Shown: one piece after another, positions 1 through 14,200 of the stretch | Layout: each line of letters begins with the position of its first letter | How positions within the stretch are numbered: position 1 is the first letter of the stretch | DNA from: Nymphaea colorata | Taxonomy: Eukaryota > Streptophyta > Magnoliopsida > Nymphaeales > Nymphaeaceae | Length of the DNA stretch: 64,000 nucleotides | Direction of reading: 5' to 3' | Assembly (NCBI RefSeq): GCF_008831285.2 | Contig: NC_045140.1 | Location: 26,244,131 to 26,308,130, forward strand | Position numbers and translations under genes: made by a program | The notes under the pieces: model-generated | The model's input: only the letters and a program-made list of their open reading frames with translations | What the model was told of the DNA's origin: nothing | Databases searched by the model: none

Positions 1-3000
1 GATCTATGGCTCATTCTTATGAACATGTATATATAAATATGACGCGGTTCATGGCTTTAGAACCATTTGTGGAGTCGAGTTTGGTAGCAACTCTATTAGC
101 CAACTATAGTTCTGCACCGAAATAGCACGAGACAAACAAGACTCAATGTACATAGTTGTTGTGCTTTTTTAAAATTGGTTCGGCCGTTTGGTTGTCATCA
201 GTTTGATTTTCATAAGTGTTATTTTTTCGGAACACAAAAACAATGAATGCACAACAACATTTTAGTTGACAGGTATTTCGCTTTCTTTAAGTCGCACAAG
301 AGAAAAGATGGAAGCACTTCAGCCTTTTTAGAGTATCCCCAGCTCGGTTAAATCAAATGCAAATGATAAACATAAACTCATTGGTCTTTGCAAAATGCAA
401 ATCCTACTTAAACTCAGGTTTTGTTCACAACTACTCATAGTATATTATTTTCTTCATCAAGCAAAAATTATATGAGTACCCACCCATAAACATAGACACA
501 TGCATTCTGAATGAAATGAAAGGGAAGGTACTGGAACCACTCGATCGGACCGAGTAGTGTAACTTTTTTTCTTGTTAAGCTCGCCCAACTTGGGCGACAT
601 GGATGACAATTATCATACTGCTAGTGGGAGTGCAAGTGGCACCCTTAATTATTTAGACATAGGCTGACACAATAATATTGCTCCTGGTTAACAAGTTAAA
701 ACCTGTCGTAGTTGAACCAAAAAAATGGCATGAGTCGGGGACAAGTACTTATTTATTCTGTTCAAAAATGTAAGATTCTTGGATGAACAGAGGGAACCCT
801 ACCACCTAAGTGAGAGTCTAAAGCCCTCTTTTCTTATTTCTTCTTACTCCTAAAGTTGAGAGCTGTTTGGAGACCACCTAATTAAAATACACCCTTCAAC
901 AACTCAAGTGTTAACAATATAAGAAAGCAGCACTCACAATAAACAAGACAAACACGTATACACAATTTAGAATTCTTACGGCAGCAGCCAAAGTGAAAAT
1001 CAATTAACAAGAGTACAAAACCAATAAAGAAGCAACAAACGAAAGCGAATACAAATTAACAGAGTAAAAGGAAGCAGAAAGGAAAGGGGATGGGAATAAC
1101 TGCTTAGCTCGACCTATGGTTTGATTTCGATGGGTGAGGCTGATACGTTGACGGATGAGTGGCGACATGAATAAACGATTGATAAATGACGGTGAGAAAC
1201 GTTCTCTCCCAAGTTCCTTCGTTTGCATAAAAAAACTGCAGCGAGCTCCTCTTACGCAACTGCTCCACCGACGCCTTCCCCCTGAAGTTTTTGTGCCAAA
1301 CGAAGCCGCCCCCAGGTAAAATTTGTGGGTCAGCGTAGCGGGTTCACTGCCGCTTCGGTTCAATTACAAGCACAGACACCACAAAATTCACTGAAACTTC
1401 TTGTGTATTTTCTACAGAAACTATATATCAGAAACCATACATCACAGCTATTTAGTTGAATAGAAATCTCAAAGTACAACTCCAATGGTGTCATAAATCA
1501 TTTATTGTGATAACGCTATCACGCGCGATCGATACCATAAACGGAAAACGCTAGCTATAACTATTACTACTACTTACCTAGCTACGTGAAAGCAGCTGGC
1601 AAGGTTCATGATTGAGAATCGGCTGCGGGATGAAGCATGAATCATGTACATCACGCAATATCCATCATTTATTGCATTCAACAAACCACTGCACATATTA
1701 AAACTTAATTAAATTATTTGAGAGAGAGAGTGAGTGAGTGAGGGAGTGAGAGTCAGAGATCTCCCATCAATATTTAAAATAATCAAAGCTTGGAATACCA
1801 TGCCTACTCTGAGTCATTGTGTAACAAAGCAACCAAACTCGTTAAGCAGGGGCCAGGGGGAAACTAAACCCTGAAACTCTCACAATCTTCCATTGAAAGA
1901 CTGACCCCATTTATAATGGCCATGTCTTGGGCCTTGTCTGAACATAGATATATAGACAGGTATCCGCTTTTATACAGAAGGTTGAGTCCACCTGCATGTT
2001 GTCCCCAAGGGCCCAATCTCTAAAGCATGATCAACTTGGGAGTTGCGTAGTCTCCAAATCTGGGCCAGTTGCCAGTGCATGTCAGGGCAACAAGGCCCAC
2101 CAAGATCAAAGTGGGCTCAGCAAAGAACTCCTCTCCCAACCGTGTGTAAGCCATTCAATATTGCTTGCAGCTCTTTACAAACTTAATGCTGATCACTACA
2201 CGATGAATACATCCTCACAGATCTGATAAAGTCATCAAGAAGACAGTCACTCTTGGCCCAGTTGCCCGGTCGTGTCTATGCCCAGTTGAGCCAAGCCCAC
2301 CCTGTGGCGGCTCTGCTTGTATGTTATGTTCTAAGGAACTGGAGACTTCTTGCAATGTGCTTCAATCAATTGATTGAAGCCAGTGCATAGCCAAATGGTG
2401 GCTAGTGTACGCACCATCACAAAATTAGTTTAATATATATGTTAGTGTTTTGATATATTTGATTGCTATATATACATGTAAGTGCCCAAAAAAATTTACA
2501 GATATCGTACCAATGTTTTCACAAAAAAAAAATTCTGACTTCACTAATGATTGACATGCATCAATAAACTTCTCTCCCAGCCTGCTAAGTTCTGGGGCGA
2601 AAATAAGCTGGTGAACTGGGCTCGAGCGACTGTGCTCGACATGGTCAAAAGCCAGCCCATTACTGCGCTTATAAGTCAGGCTTCAGTGGAGCCAAATTTT
2701 GAGGGGCAGGAGACATTCATCCTAGAATTCCCGTGATAGCAAAATCACGTGCAAGGAAAGACAGGATCATAAATGTTGTTGTACCCACATGCTGAATCTT
2801 TCACTGTCCTTACAGCGACTGTTCATCCACGAAATAATTGCTTCCACCCATCCTTGCTGAGGGTGGGTACTGGGTCTTTATCATGATTCATTCACTCATT
2901 ATCGACGTTATTTCATGGAGAAGCGGACGCTTACAAGACAAGCCATTTCACTGCTCGCCATTCAACTCTTTTTTCACTTATTGTTCTTTTGTGCTCTACA

Positions 3001-3200
3001 AAAAGTACATCCTTGGGCGTAAATGGCTGAGAATGTTTTTATTGTATCGACTGATAAGATTCCCATGCAGGGCAGATATACCATCCTCCATCCGGAGAGG
3101 AAATTTACAACGCCCATAAGCATATTTTATGTAATATTTAATTCCACAGAGAAAGAAAAGGAACAGGTTAGATAGTCAGCAATACGGTTTAAGAGTAAGT
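1..3200. other. Intergenic, no gene recognised
   Basis: The open frames here are short, start arbitrarily and match no family I know. Simple sequence occurs near 1721-1760 (GA/GTGA-rich). The stretches around 1990-2150 and 2565-2740 are less AT-rich than their surroundings and could be old repeat remnants, but I cannot assign them. The end of this interval is the region downstream of the DUF4378 gene. Confidence 0.5.
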
Positions 3201-4068
3201 TCATGAGCTGATTCCAATCAAATCTGAAGCAATCTCATCGATGATCTCGCGCAAAATTGCTGCCTCGATCTGAGACCCAACGCCGTATATTTCGGATTTG
3301 AAATGAATCCACTCATTTCTTTCTCTTGAAAAGTCCGCTTCCACCAATTTCCCTGTGTTCCTTCTGTTGCCCGCAGTTTTGCTCCAAGAGAAGATCTGCC
3401 GGCATATGACTTTTGCGAGCTGTTCTGGACCTGGGTACAGTTGAAACGTGCATGGCTGAAGAGCACTCCAAGAGCTCAGTGCTCTTCCTTTCATCGTGAT
3501 GCACTCCACCACCTCCCTGACGTAATCAAAGAGAAGCTGCCTTCTTTGGTGCAGCAGTACTAGCTCGGTGTTCGCCGATTGGGAAGATGAAACCTGACCA
3601 AGAAAAATATGTTGCAGTTCTGATTCGCCAAATCCATGCTTCTCTTCGATTATGTTTATGAGAGTCTCCCACATGGACCAGAAAAATACAGATTCCTCTG
3701 CAACTCGGCTTAACAGCTTGTAGTTGGTTCTGTTCACATTTGGTTGGTCTCGCTTGCCTGATTCGCCATTGGATTATGCATAAAAGGACTGCCTCAGATT
3801 TACAATAAATTATAGACACGCACGCGCAGATATATATATTGTAAAAAAGCAAGTATAGAATTAGAAAAATTATGTTACACGATGAAACAAAATGTTGCAT
3901 GTGTACAATGCAATCGTGGAGACAAAAAACAAAAGAAAGAGGAATCGGTCTACCATAGCGACTTGGTGAAGAAGGTTCACTTGTTGATGTTTCCAACACC
4001 GAAACAGGGCTAAGTTGCTTACTTTCTCCGGCAACCTGTTCAAACATGCGCTGTGAAATGAGGAAGAG

Positions 4069-4109
<41 letters not shown>

Positions 4110-4724
4110 CTGTTGTTTTGATATGTTCCTTCTCTAAACCGAACAATATATGCAACATGCTCTATATTCTCTCTTAATGTATGCCATGAGTATGTGTATC
4201 AGTGTACGTGTCTCTGTATGCGGGCGAGAGAGAGGATTTTATCATGTCTGCAGTATTACCTCATCTTTGACATCGGACAGTTGAAGCGGTTTCGTAGACT
4301 CTGAAGATGATGAGACGGAAGAATCCTTAGCAGACAATGACTCCTCTGCTTCACTGCTGAAAAACTGATCGCTCAGTGTGCTGGTTCCAGAAGATGAAGA
4401 ACCATCGAATTGCCTGACTGCGTGATTGTCTCGGCTATCCAAACTCCCCGCCCCATGAGCCCTACCAGGAAATACGAGCTTACCCACTAGGAACTTGAAG
4501 ATCCTTGGCACAATGGCGGACTGAGAACTCCTCCTCTTCTTCAGGTGTGCCTTCCCAGCTGCTTTCTGCAAAGACCAACACCTGCTGTCAACCTTATCAA
4601 AGTCCCATCTTTTCAGCGAGTACCCATGTTCAAGGAGATATATGTCGAGCATAAATGGCTCTTGCTGTTCTTCGAGAAGGTCACAGAGCCTCCTTCGTAG
4701 ATCTGCTTTTGCATTAGATCCCAT
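3201..4724 (-). CDS. DUF4378 domain protein (TRM-like), 3 exons
   Basis: The model is complement(join(3201..3697, 3954..4050, 4260..4724)), about 352 residues, in frame across both introns. The N-terminus (from MGSNAKADLRRRL) carries a segment rich in acidic and aromatic residues, QEPFMLDIYLLEHGYS, followed by a basic patch and a Ser-rich linker. Exon 2 carries the short motif SPVSVLE, typical of plant TON1-recruiting-motif (TRM) and related DUF4378 proteins. Exon 3 encodes the C-terminal DUF4378 region (about residues 190-345) with LLFDYVREVV and the terminal amphipathic helix IEAAILREIIDEI. Proteins of this group are thought to act at cortical microtubules or membranes, but many members are uncharacterised. 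The start at 4724 is chosen because upstream in-frame codons look non-coding. The exon 3 acceptor at 3698 is selected by frame and has a weak pyrimidine tract, so that junction is the least certain. Confidence 0.75.
4070..4108. repeat. (GA)n microsatellite in intron
   Basis: An almost pure GA tract lies in intron 1 of the DUF4378 gene, just upstream of the exon 2 acceptor. Read on the gene strand it is a CT-rich tract, so it may act as the polypyrimidine stretch for that acceptor. Confidence 0.85.
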
Positions 4725-6640
4725 TAAAACAAAAAATAGAGGAACACCTTCTGATTCTTCAATAGCAACGATGATCATAAGAAAAGAAACCACACTTGAA
4801 ACGAGAGACCTGGTCGTTCTGGTTTCACCTGTCGTACCTACGGCCGGCGTCCTGCGGCCATACATAACTTTTCAGGTGCCATCCACCATCCTCGTTACAA
4901 GAGAAAGAAATCTCCTGCAGATTGGTCCAGGATGGAGGAGAACAAGACATAGGAAGTTTGGTGAAGCCTGAAATACTGAAATATCATATTGATATGCAGC
5001 CAGCAACCTAGAACTGCAGTGGGACAAAAGGAAATTTATTATGGACAGAATCCAAGGTGTTGAGATGAAGCGAATGGGCATGCTTAGCCCCTCCAAAGAT
5101 TTCATTTCACTGGTGCACCAGCCTAACACGTGTAGTTTAGATCCTCTTCCACTGATCAACAGGATGGCATGGGTCCCTCATCTGTCCGTCGGGTAGCGAA
5201 GGCTTGCCAACCAACAAAAAGGGTGACAGAGTCTTCGAATTTGTTCAACTTCTTTCAGAGTAGGGATTGTTTCTGCAAATCCATTGTTCTCCATAAAACC
5301 CTAGCTCTGTTCTTAATTTTTGTCTTTTTCCATCGTTTTGTAATGCTTCTTGGAGTGGAAGAATTGATAAAGAAAAAAGGCAAAGCAATTAGTTGGAGGC
5401 CTTACCCATGATTGCCGCAAATCTCTTCGTTTATAATGCTCCAAATGAGAAGATTTTTCCTGTCTGGCCAAGCACAATTATTAAGAGTACTGCACGATCT
5501 AACAAGAATTATGATATCAAGTGGGTCTCATTTTTTACTTTAACACTCTAAGAATACATAAGAAAGGGAATCGTTTGTTACCAACACTTCCAAAGTAAAC
5601 AGGCCATAAGGCAACGGGGAAAAGAAAAGCTTTTGAACAGGGATTAATAATTCCAAACTTGTTGTTAACGATAATCTTAGCTGTTAGAGATTGGGAAGTA
5701 CTACGGATCATGTTTGTTTGATGTAAAAGTATTATTTCAAGTCAACATAATTTTGATGAAGTCTACATACTGTCTCTAACAAATGCGTGGTCTGATCAAC
5801 CAGGGTGAAGATCACCATGGTCTTGTTTTGACTGGATTTTCAATCGGAAGCGCAGGTCTCCGACTGAAAATACGAAAGAAGCACGCATTTTGCGGATAAG
5901 TTCCGTTTGAACTGCCCTTTACAAGGATATATAATCTGGATGGGTCGCCAAAGGTATCAAACACACCCAAAGACTTTGAAACTCCATAATCAAGTTAGTT
6001 TTAAATGCGAGTGTTTCACCAAATGAAGGTTGTAAAATGAGAACAACGTTTCCCAGAAAACATCTTTAGGCGCTTTTGGTAACAAAAACATCGTCATCAG
6101 TACTCCATCAATCTATACCAAGATTGGAGATTGGGGCATAATGATGAAACACTACCACTGTGTTCCTGAAGAATTCGTTTTTTTATTTGATGCAAAACCA
6201 ATTGAATGTTGAAACATGGAAGTTTGGCACAAGGATTATGTGTTCATGTCTCATATTTCTGAAGTTGCCACCATGCCATAGTGTTCCTAGGACGGAACCT
6301 GAATTTGGTTTCAGTAGAATCCTTTTAGTAAATAATTATTAGATTGACATGAAATGTAAGAACAGAGGTACAGGCACGCAGTTTTTTCTGATGGAAGTCT
6401 ACACACATTCTAATAGCACGAGAAAAAGGTTTTCATTGGAGGAGTTGACAGACGGGGGTGGTGGACTCCTCAATCATCAATAGAAATATATGTGAATTTA
6501 ATACCCTTAGAAATACGAACAAAAAAAATTGCAGACCTCCAAATCCTCAATCCTACAATGATTTTCCGAGGTTCATTAATGATTCTAACCCGAAAATCCT
6601 AAATGATACTAAAAACTGGTTTATATGGTCCAATAATATG
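4725..6640. other. Intergenic, upstream of the DUF4378 gene
   Basis: This should hold the 5' UTR and promoter of the minus-strand DUF4378 gene. I see no second gene. A short imperfect inverted repeat around a GGAAGCGCAGGTCT centre lies near 5840-5875. The rest is AT-rich and unassigned. Confidence 0.5.
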
Positions 6641-7215
6641 AGTAATTGTAAGAACCCAGCTCAATTCCATACCGGACTCAAGGTATTGGTCTCAGCTTCA
6701 GCCTCGAAAAACTTAGGCACTAGCACAACCAATTAATTAACCAACCCTCTTATTTTTGAAGATTTGACATAACGTTTAATATGATACTAAACTTCTAATA
6801 GTGAGGTGCTACAATCCTACCTCCTTAAAGCATATTTATTTTCATGTGTGGGACCCTAAGTTTGAGTATTAAACTGCCTATGATATCACTGTAGCAAACC
6901 AACCTACTTCCACACCGGGCTCGGGCTCTCAATTTGTTGGATCTTATCCCACCCCCTTTCAGCTTCATATTCAACATCAAACAAGTTAGGAACCTGAAAA
7001 AACAATCGCTTGACTAAGCCCCTTGAAGATCTTATGTAATCTTCAATACAAAATTAAACTTTTAAAATGTTACAATCCACCCTTTTAAGGTATATGCACT
7101 CACATGTGTGTAATCTAGGTCAAAGTGTTGAACTAGCTATTATATCATTGTAACAACCTGACTCACTTACTCTTGCACTAGGCTCAAATTTCCTAATTTT
7201 GGCAGACCCCAACCT
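6640..7215 (+). repeat. Dispersed repeat, about three diverged units
   Basis: Three related units begin near 6648, 6892 and 7151. Each starts with a phrase like GTAACAACCNRNCTCACTT, runs through a CCGGGCTC/AGGCTCAAATTT-type phrase, and at least the first two are followed by a CTTGAAGAT-type segment. The same phrases recur at about 60925-61240. No coding capacity or termini were recognised, so the class is unknown. Units are ancient and diverged. Confidence 0.5.
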
Positions 7216-7539
7216 ACTTCTTAGCGACTTTCGTTCCTGCCTTAAAAATGACATGAATCAAGATTATCAACATACAGTACACTACATGGTAATGAATTTG
7301 ATATTTTGGCACCTTTCATGTGTCTTATCATTGATCTGATTATAAGCCAGTGCTCAATTCTTATTTCAAGCACAGTGGCTAACCTTTCGGTCAATAGAAC
7401 CGAGGCAGGCTGATGTGGGGTGTTAGAGGCAAAAAGTCTGTGCAGAAATGAAAGAAGTTCGTTCATCATAAGGATTCATATCATATGTCCACAAGCTCAT
7501 CTCTCCAACGAAGCCATCCCAAAAGCCGAGTAGTTCCTA

Positions 7540-7870
7540 TACCTTGGTATTACCTACTTTTGATAAGCAACAGCAACTTGAATTTCAATTAGCAAATCGA
7601 TATGCCTTTTGCGATTATGAGGACAAGTGCCTATCTCACACCTTATTATACCCATCAGTCAGAAAGATCTGGAAGCATATGGCATTATGGCTTCCAAATT
7701 TAGTTGGTGAGACCTTGAGCAGATGGTGGGCGAGGTCTTTCAAGCTGGGGTGGACGCAAAGATACTAGAGGCGCTATTGTAGACTTGTTTTCCTATGTCA
7801 TGTGGAAAACATGACTGATGGGCAATGAAACGCTCCATTAACAGCATATTAACATGCATATTGAACTTAT
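7540..7870 (+). mobile_element. LINE 3' remnant (zf-RVT domain fragment)
   Basis: Reading the plus strand from about 7550, the translation has the layout of the zinc-binding C-terminus of plant non-LTR reverse transcriptases: a Gln-rich lead, NRYAFCDYED, a degraded CLSHTLLYPSVRKIWKHM and then LGWTQRY. A frameshift near 7760 leads into DLFSYVMWK, the usual follow-on segment of such elements. Only this end of the element remains, with no target duplication or poly(A) tail seen. It is a non-functional fossil. The assignment rests on residue pattern, not on a search. Confidence 0.5.
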
Positions 7871-8226
7871 ATTGGTTTATCGAATGACGTGCGCAATTTG
7901 ATTTTATGCTTCGGTTGGACCATGAGGCATTAGAAAGAGATGGCTGCTTAGTTGGGAATTGGAATCCAAGCAGATCCTTGGCCTTCCTTTGGCGACAGGC
8001 ATACCGAAGGATTTGGACAATTGAACGACACTGGAGGGCATAAAAGATTAAACATTAAACAAATCGCAGCTACATTATGAATAGTTATTTCACATTTCCA
8101 GCCTATAACAATAGCCGAGAAGCTTGGCAGCATGGAGCCGAGCAGCTGGCACCCACAATATGTTAAAATTAAAAAAATTGCTTTCTTTGCTCCAAACACC
8201 TCCTTGGATCAGTTTCATAATCATTT

Positions 8227-11200
8227 CTAGCAAAACAGATCTTGCAGGCACTGGCTCTTGGCTTGAACATCATCGCGCAGGGAAGCAAATAAGCTATGGC
8301 GTTCAATAAATGCCATGCCAAACTGCCGGAGTTTCTCATCGATGGTTTTGCGACGACGCAATTCCTTGAGTTCCTTGCGCATCTCCTCCTTTTGTGAGTT
8401 CAGCAAAGCAAGGTTCTGTGTCGATATGGACAAAGCATGAACAAGGGAAGCTCGTTCTTCCTTCATGCTGTTACACTCTTCTTCCAGATTACAGCATCGT
8501 TCTTGCACGGATTCAAGAAGTTGATCTTTTGATTCACATAGGCACCCATTTGTCTTCTCCATAAAAGTATGCTCCTTCACAAGTCAGTATTGAAAGAAAA
8601 ACAAAATCAAAACCTGCAACTCAAAAGAAATAAGTTTCTAAAGAGACTCTGAACCTACATCAAGTAATGTCGGCAAGTCAAATATTGGTTAGCGAGGAAC
8701 CCACAGGCACATGAATACAGTTATGCACATGATCAGAGCAAAAGCAAGCCAGAAGCAACCACCAAAATGCAGAGACCAGGTCTGTAAGACATTAGAAACA
8801 TATATTAAAATAAACATTTTGCGAAACTTTTTCATTGTAAGCCGGCTATTAAGAACAGAGACTAGACACAGAAGCAGACTAATTTTTTTAACAGGCTACT
8901 TGGTCTAAGCAGTTCCATCAAGATTAACTAGTTCTACGAATGACGGTTCACGAATAAGGGTAAAATCTTGGATAATGAACTGATAGAGTAAGAAATCACG
9001 TCTCAAATTACACAAGTCAAACGTGAAACAAACTACATCTAATTAGTAGCTGGCAGAAACCTGGTTGAAAGTTTATGCCCAGTACACCTAACTTCAAAAG
9101 GATCCAGTTGATGCAACCATAGACACTTATTGATTAGAAATTAGCTGATTCTGTAAAAGCAACTTGGGCAAGCAACAAAATCAATTGATCTATGAACGAC
9201 TGGGAAAATATACAGATTCATAGGAACTCCGACTGGACACTGCAAGAATAAATTTCTTCAAGCCGATTCATTAAGTGAAAAGAGTAAGCAAAAGAGGTGC
9301 TTAGAAATGACTACTAGCCTGATGATACTACTGACGTATAAGAAGTTTCTCATTTCCCTAAGGATATTTTTTCATTTCCATAAACAAAGAAGGAATCCCC
9401 AAGAAACATTTGTTAGCAATTTTTTTATAAAGAAGAGGCATAGATGCATCTAACATCAGGAACAACAGAGAAGTTCAGAGATAAGTATCAAATATTACAG
9501 AAATTATGCAAGGAAGTGATAAATAAGATAAAAGAACAGGAACTATACAGAATAAAGGATAGAAGAAAAGCAACTGGCATCTTCAACAGATAAATAGTAC
9601 AAACTATAACACATCTTACTCTTAGAATTTTACAGTTTTGCAGAAGATCCTCCTTGGATGTGTCAACTATATTTGATGCCTTAGCTAATGCAGCAACCTG
9701 GCTTATCTTTTCTGAAAGAATTTTGAATTCTTCTTGGATTGAAAGTCCAGGATAAGCTCCCTCATTTTTTGTCATCAACAAAAGATGGTTTGCTAAGGCT
9801 TCAAAAAGGCTCACACCCATATCGCATGTGCTAGACAGAAATTTAACATTCGAGTGCTTCTGTTCACTTGTGAGAACCTGCTAATAGATGCAGTTAAATT
9901 CAAAATGTCCCGCAATGAAGAGAGGCATGGGTACTATTTGCAAATCTTAGGAACACGTTACACAAGTCGGTCATACAAGGAAGATTCCCACCTCGGCATG
10001 TGAAGAAATATTCGTGTAGATATCCTTCAGTTCAGCAACTGCGTCCCATATCTTTTGTGGGTACTCTCTTACCAGTAGTGCCTCATGTTGGAGTTTCGAC
10101 ACTTCCAACATTAATTGTTCATTAAGTGAAAGCTGGTTTTCAAGATTCTTCTGCCAAAGCAACAATGTTCCCAAAAAATGTTGAGCAGGTGCATAAGAAA
10201 TTATCAAATTGTTACCGGAAAAAAAAAAGTGAGTAGAATGTATAAGAAGAAAAACTTCACATTTCACACTCAGTTATCAGCATCAATGGACTCTGAAAGC
10301 ACCTTTTCACGTAAATGTCAGAACTGTCAGAATCAATGCCACTCTAGGGTAGAAATGGGTGCTTTGAGGAATGTTAATAGCATGTGCACTATATGGTTCA
10401 ACACCTATGGGCTCTAATTGTTGTTGTCAAGGGAAAGCTCATTGATCGTGGAGGAGTAAACTCGTTAAGGGTCTTTCATGAAAATATGAAACCTATTGAC
10501 AATGGAGGGGCGAAAGATATCCATAATGAAAAAAAAAAAAGGGAAAAAAACGTGAGAGTTTAAGTTACATAATTGAATATATAAAAAATTTCACTGTAAA
10601 TCCCATCTTGGAAGCTCAACTGTCAAGACTCAAGTTGCACTGTTCGAGGCACAAATGCCCTGATGCTCGTTCGCTTAAATTGTGATTTTTTTTTTTTTTT
10701 AAGTATCATGTGAGGCCCAACTTGCTTCTTTTGAGCAACTTAATGCCTACGCCCAGGAACTACGTTGATGATAGCAATTTATAACAAAGACAACGATGAA
10801 GTCCAGATAGAAGGGATCCAACCTCAAGCTCCGTTTTTGAATTTAGAGCAGTTTCCAATTGTAACCTCAGTGCGTTCATTTCGTCCTTATGATGTTCAAT
10901 AGAAGATTGAACCTGTCAAAGCGAACAAATTGCACCAAAAAGAGTTTCAAGTCAACACAAAGTAAATTATGATGCACAAAGAGGATGACCTATTAATGCA
11001 CGTTCCCATTCAATGTGCACCTCTGCATATTTAGTTTCATGGAACAAGTTTAGGCAACAATTTCATTTTTGTTACAGAATACCTCATGCTTCACAATTAC
11101 AACACTAAGATTCCTACAACCCACACAAGGGACGTTCATATTAGAAGTAGATAATATATTGAAATTAAGCAGCAGAAGAAAAGAAAAAGAAAACAAAAAC

Positions 11201-14200
11201 TACAGTCTTAAGAATTAGTAACGAAAATTTAAAGTATGCTTATGCATTATAGACTTTTAATGTGATTAAGGAACGTTAAGAGTGAATACACCAAACAAAT
11301 CATCAGACCAACAGTGAGAGGAATCAACTCACTTGGATTGCACCTCTTGATGAAATAGAGAAATGCTTGACATCAGGAGTAAAGTGCAGTAAATCGAGGT
11401 CAATAGTACTATGACCTTTGTTCAGTCTCATCCACATGTCCTCATCAGCAACGTTTGCAAAGTCATCTGGGACGGGGCTACACTCAGGAAGAGCCGCTTC
11501 ATGAAATCGCTTTGCTACCAAAACTTTTGAAACATCACCATGATAAGGAGTTCGGGGAGTTCTAGAATTGTCAATGGAGGGTGTTCCATTACTTCGATCA
11601 TATGCTTCTGCTGATAAACAAATTTCCTACAAGGAAAATAGCCATACGTACATTTATTTTGACAAATAATCCAAGACAAAAGTACTCTTAATTAACGTCA
11701 TGAAAATAGTCGTGCTAATCAATGCAAGATAAAAGAAATAGTGTTAATTAACATCATGAAGTGTTAATTAACATCATGAAAATATCAGTGATAATCATGC
11801 TACTTGATACAGGAAAAAGTTGTTCGCCTGAAGCCTCGAAGAGATGATTTAAGGAGAATCTAATAACAATGTAAAATGGATCACCTGAAGTGCTAGTTTA
11901 GTGTATAGTGGACAGAATTTTCATTTTTTCTAACTTTTATTTGTTGCTACCTTTACTTAATTAGTAGGATTTTTTTCATTTAAAAAAAATTGATGAGCTT
12001 TCCCAACAAAAAACAACTGTTCCGAGAAAAACCTCGTCCTATAACCATGACAATGATATAGACCTAAAAACTTCCAAAGCACCCGGGAGAGTTTGTTCGG
12101 TGGTAGATCCGTGGGCCATTTAGTTACAGCATTTTAGGCTTCGTATCTTCAATTAAATTTCATAGAATACTACTCCAAGCTTCATTATTTTAGAAAAAGG
12201 AAGAAATTTATGTAGAGCATATAGAATCTGGATCCTGAAAAATGCAATTGAAAATACTTCTTCATTTCTCACACCGTAATTAAGAAATAGCATGACAAAG
12301 GTTCAAAGTTAATTTTAGGTTACTGTTCCAGTTTTCAGCATTTCTTCAATCAATCGGTTTTGTCAAGGAAAAACACAGAAAATAATATTGTGCAAAATAA
12401 AAGAACTTTGTCAGTCAACCTAATGAAGAAAAGCCAAAGATGTCCAAAACATGAGGCGTACAACTAAAACTAAGTTCATTGATTGATTCAACACCGAAGA
12501 TATCTGAAAATGTTTCTTTCAAGTTTCAATGAAGCTAAGGAAGCAAAAAAGAAAAAGTTAGAGGATTCAATATTTAATATTAAACATAGTAAGAAGGTCA
12601 AGAGTACCGGTGCCATATCCGAGCATCTTTCTTGACCAGGTTGTGGAATGTCGTCAAAAGGTTTCAGTTGTTGCTCCTCAAAGCTTGAATCTCGTTGTTC
12701 CCGAGATTTTCTTTCTTTCTCTAGTTCCATAGCAAGCTTTTCTCTCTCTTGTTCAGACTGTAGCGTATGAAAATAACAAACAGAGACAGAAAGCTAGTTT
12801 TAGGATGTAAAATCATGGCAAAAGATAATCTCAAATTGCTGATGAGCAAGGATCACCTTCAACATTTCATTTCGCAGCTTTAATATCTCAAGCTCCAACA
12901 CCCCTGAATGAGAGCCCTGTAAAGCATAATGCCAACTTCAGTAAACTTTTAGTAGCAGTAAATAAATGAAGACAAGTTACCTTCAATTTTCTCCTCAGCT
13001 CTTCAATTTCCATCTTTTGACGTTTTAGCAGTGCTGCATCCGTCAAGATCTAAAGAAAACCCTTTGATGTCAGAAATCGAAACTAACTAATAGTTCAAAT
13101 TTCTATTTGAATTTTCAAGAGAAACCCATCTAATGGATAGAAAAACAAGGTGCACGTGACAATTCAACATACGTTTTCTCTGGCACATAAAGTTATCAAT
13201 AAGAAGCGATAAAACATGCAGTTAAAAGTCCTCGACAACTCGATATGCAACTATCATACTCTATGTCATGAACACATCATGGTTAAAGGATCAGCCTTCA
13301 GCTGTTTATCAATGAATAGAGTTTTGAATTTGAGTAATCAAGGACATAACAGAATAAAGTACAAAAAATATAGTGACAATGGTCCACCAGATAATCATCA
13401 CTCTATCATGACATAATACATATGAATCATAGTAGAATGGCACCTTTCCAAAAGGAACAACTGCCACAAGCCACTCGAACATACAAGAAATTGAAATGTA
13501 AGGACGAAAGAAAACAGTTCAGAGAACACAAAGTACGAGTTCATTCATCTACTAGAAAAGGAGACAAGTGAACCAGAACTTGGTCATCTGCGTATATTAG
13601 CAAGGTTTTAAATGTAAGGACGAAAGAAAACAGTTCAGAGAACACAAAGTACGAGTTCATTCATCTACTAGAAAAGGAGACAAGTGAACCAGAACTTGGT
13701 CATCTGCGTATATTAGCAAGGTTTTAAAACCCAACCAGCATTTAATTGACTCATTACTCGCCGGATCAATTTGGCGACTCGGCCTGCTTTTTACAACTTT
13801 ATTTTTTATTAAAATATATGTACATATCTGTGTTATAGTGTTTTTAATTCATTATAACATTGATCTATAATATATAACATGTATAATAATGCACATGTAT
13901 GTATAAAATGAAAATTTTAGTAATATGTTCCCTACAATTACATTATTAGATGTGCATTTTTCTGTAATATAGTAAATTTTGGTTGTGTACTAGAGAGTGT
14001 ATGTGTGTGTGTGTGTGTGCGTGTGACTTCGTACACCTGGTCATTACTTTGCATACATGAATGACTCCATTAAACTCTGGGACTTGGCTGACTCGGCCAA
14101 AGCTCTGGTGGCACGGCCAGAACTTGGATCACTCAGCCTCGTCATTCCAAGCCAAGTCTTCCCGCTTCCTGATTCGTCCATTTTATTGACTAGATTGGGA

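Noticed and set aside
1004-1363. 119-codon minus-strand open frame
   Set aside because: No family signature, mixed low-complexity residues, and no splice or composition support.
4642-4971. Plus-strand frame opposite DUF4378 exon 1
   Set aside because: Overlaps the supported minus-strand exon and has no family signature.
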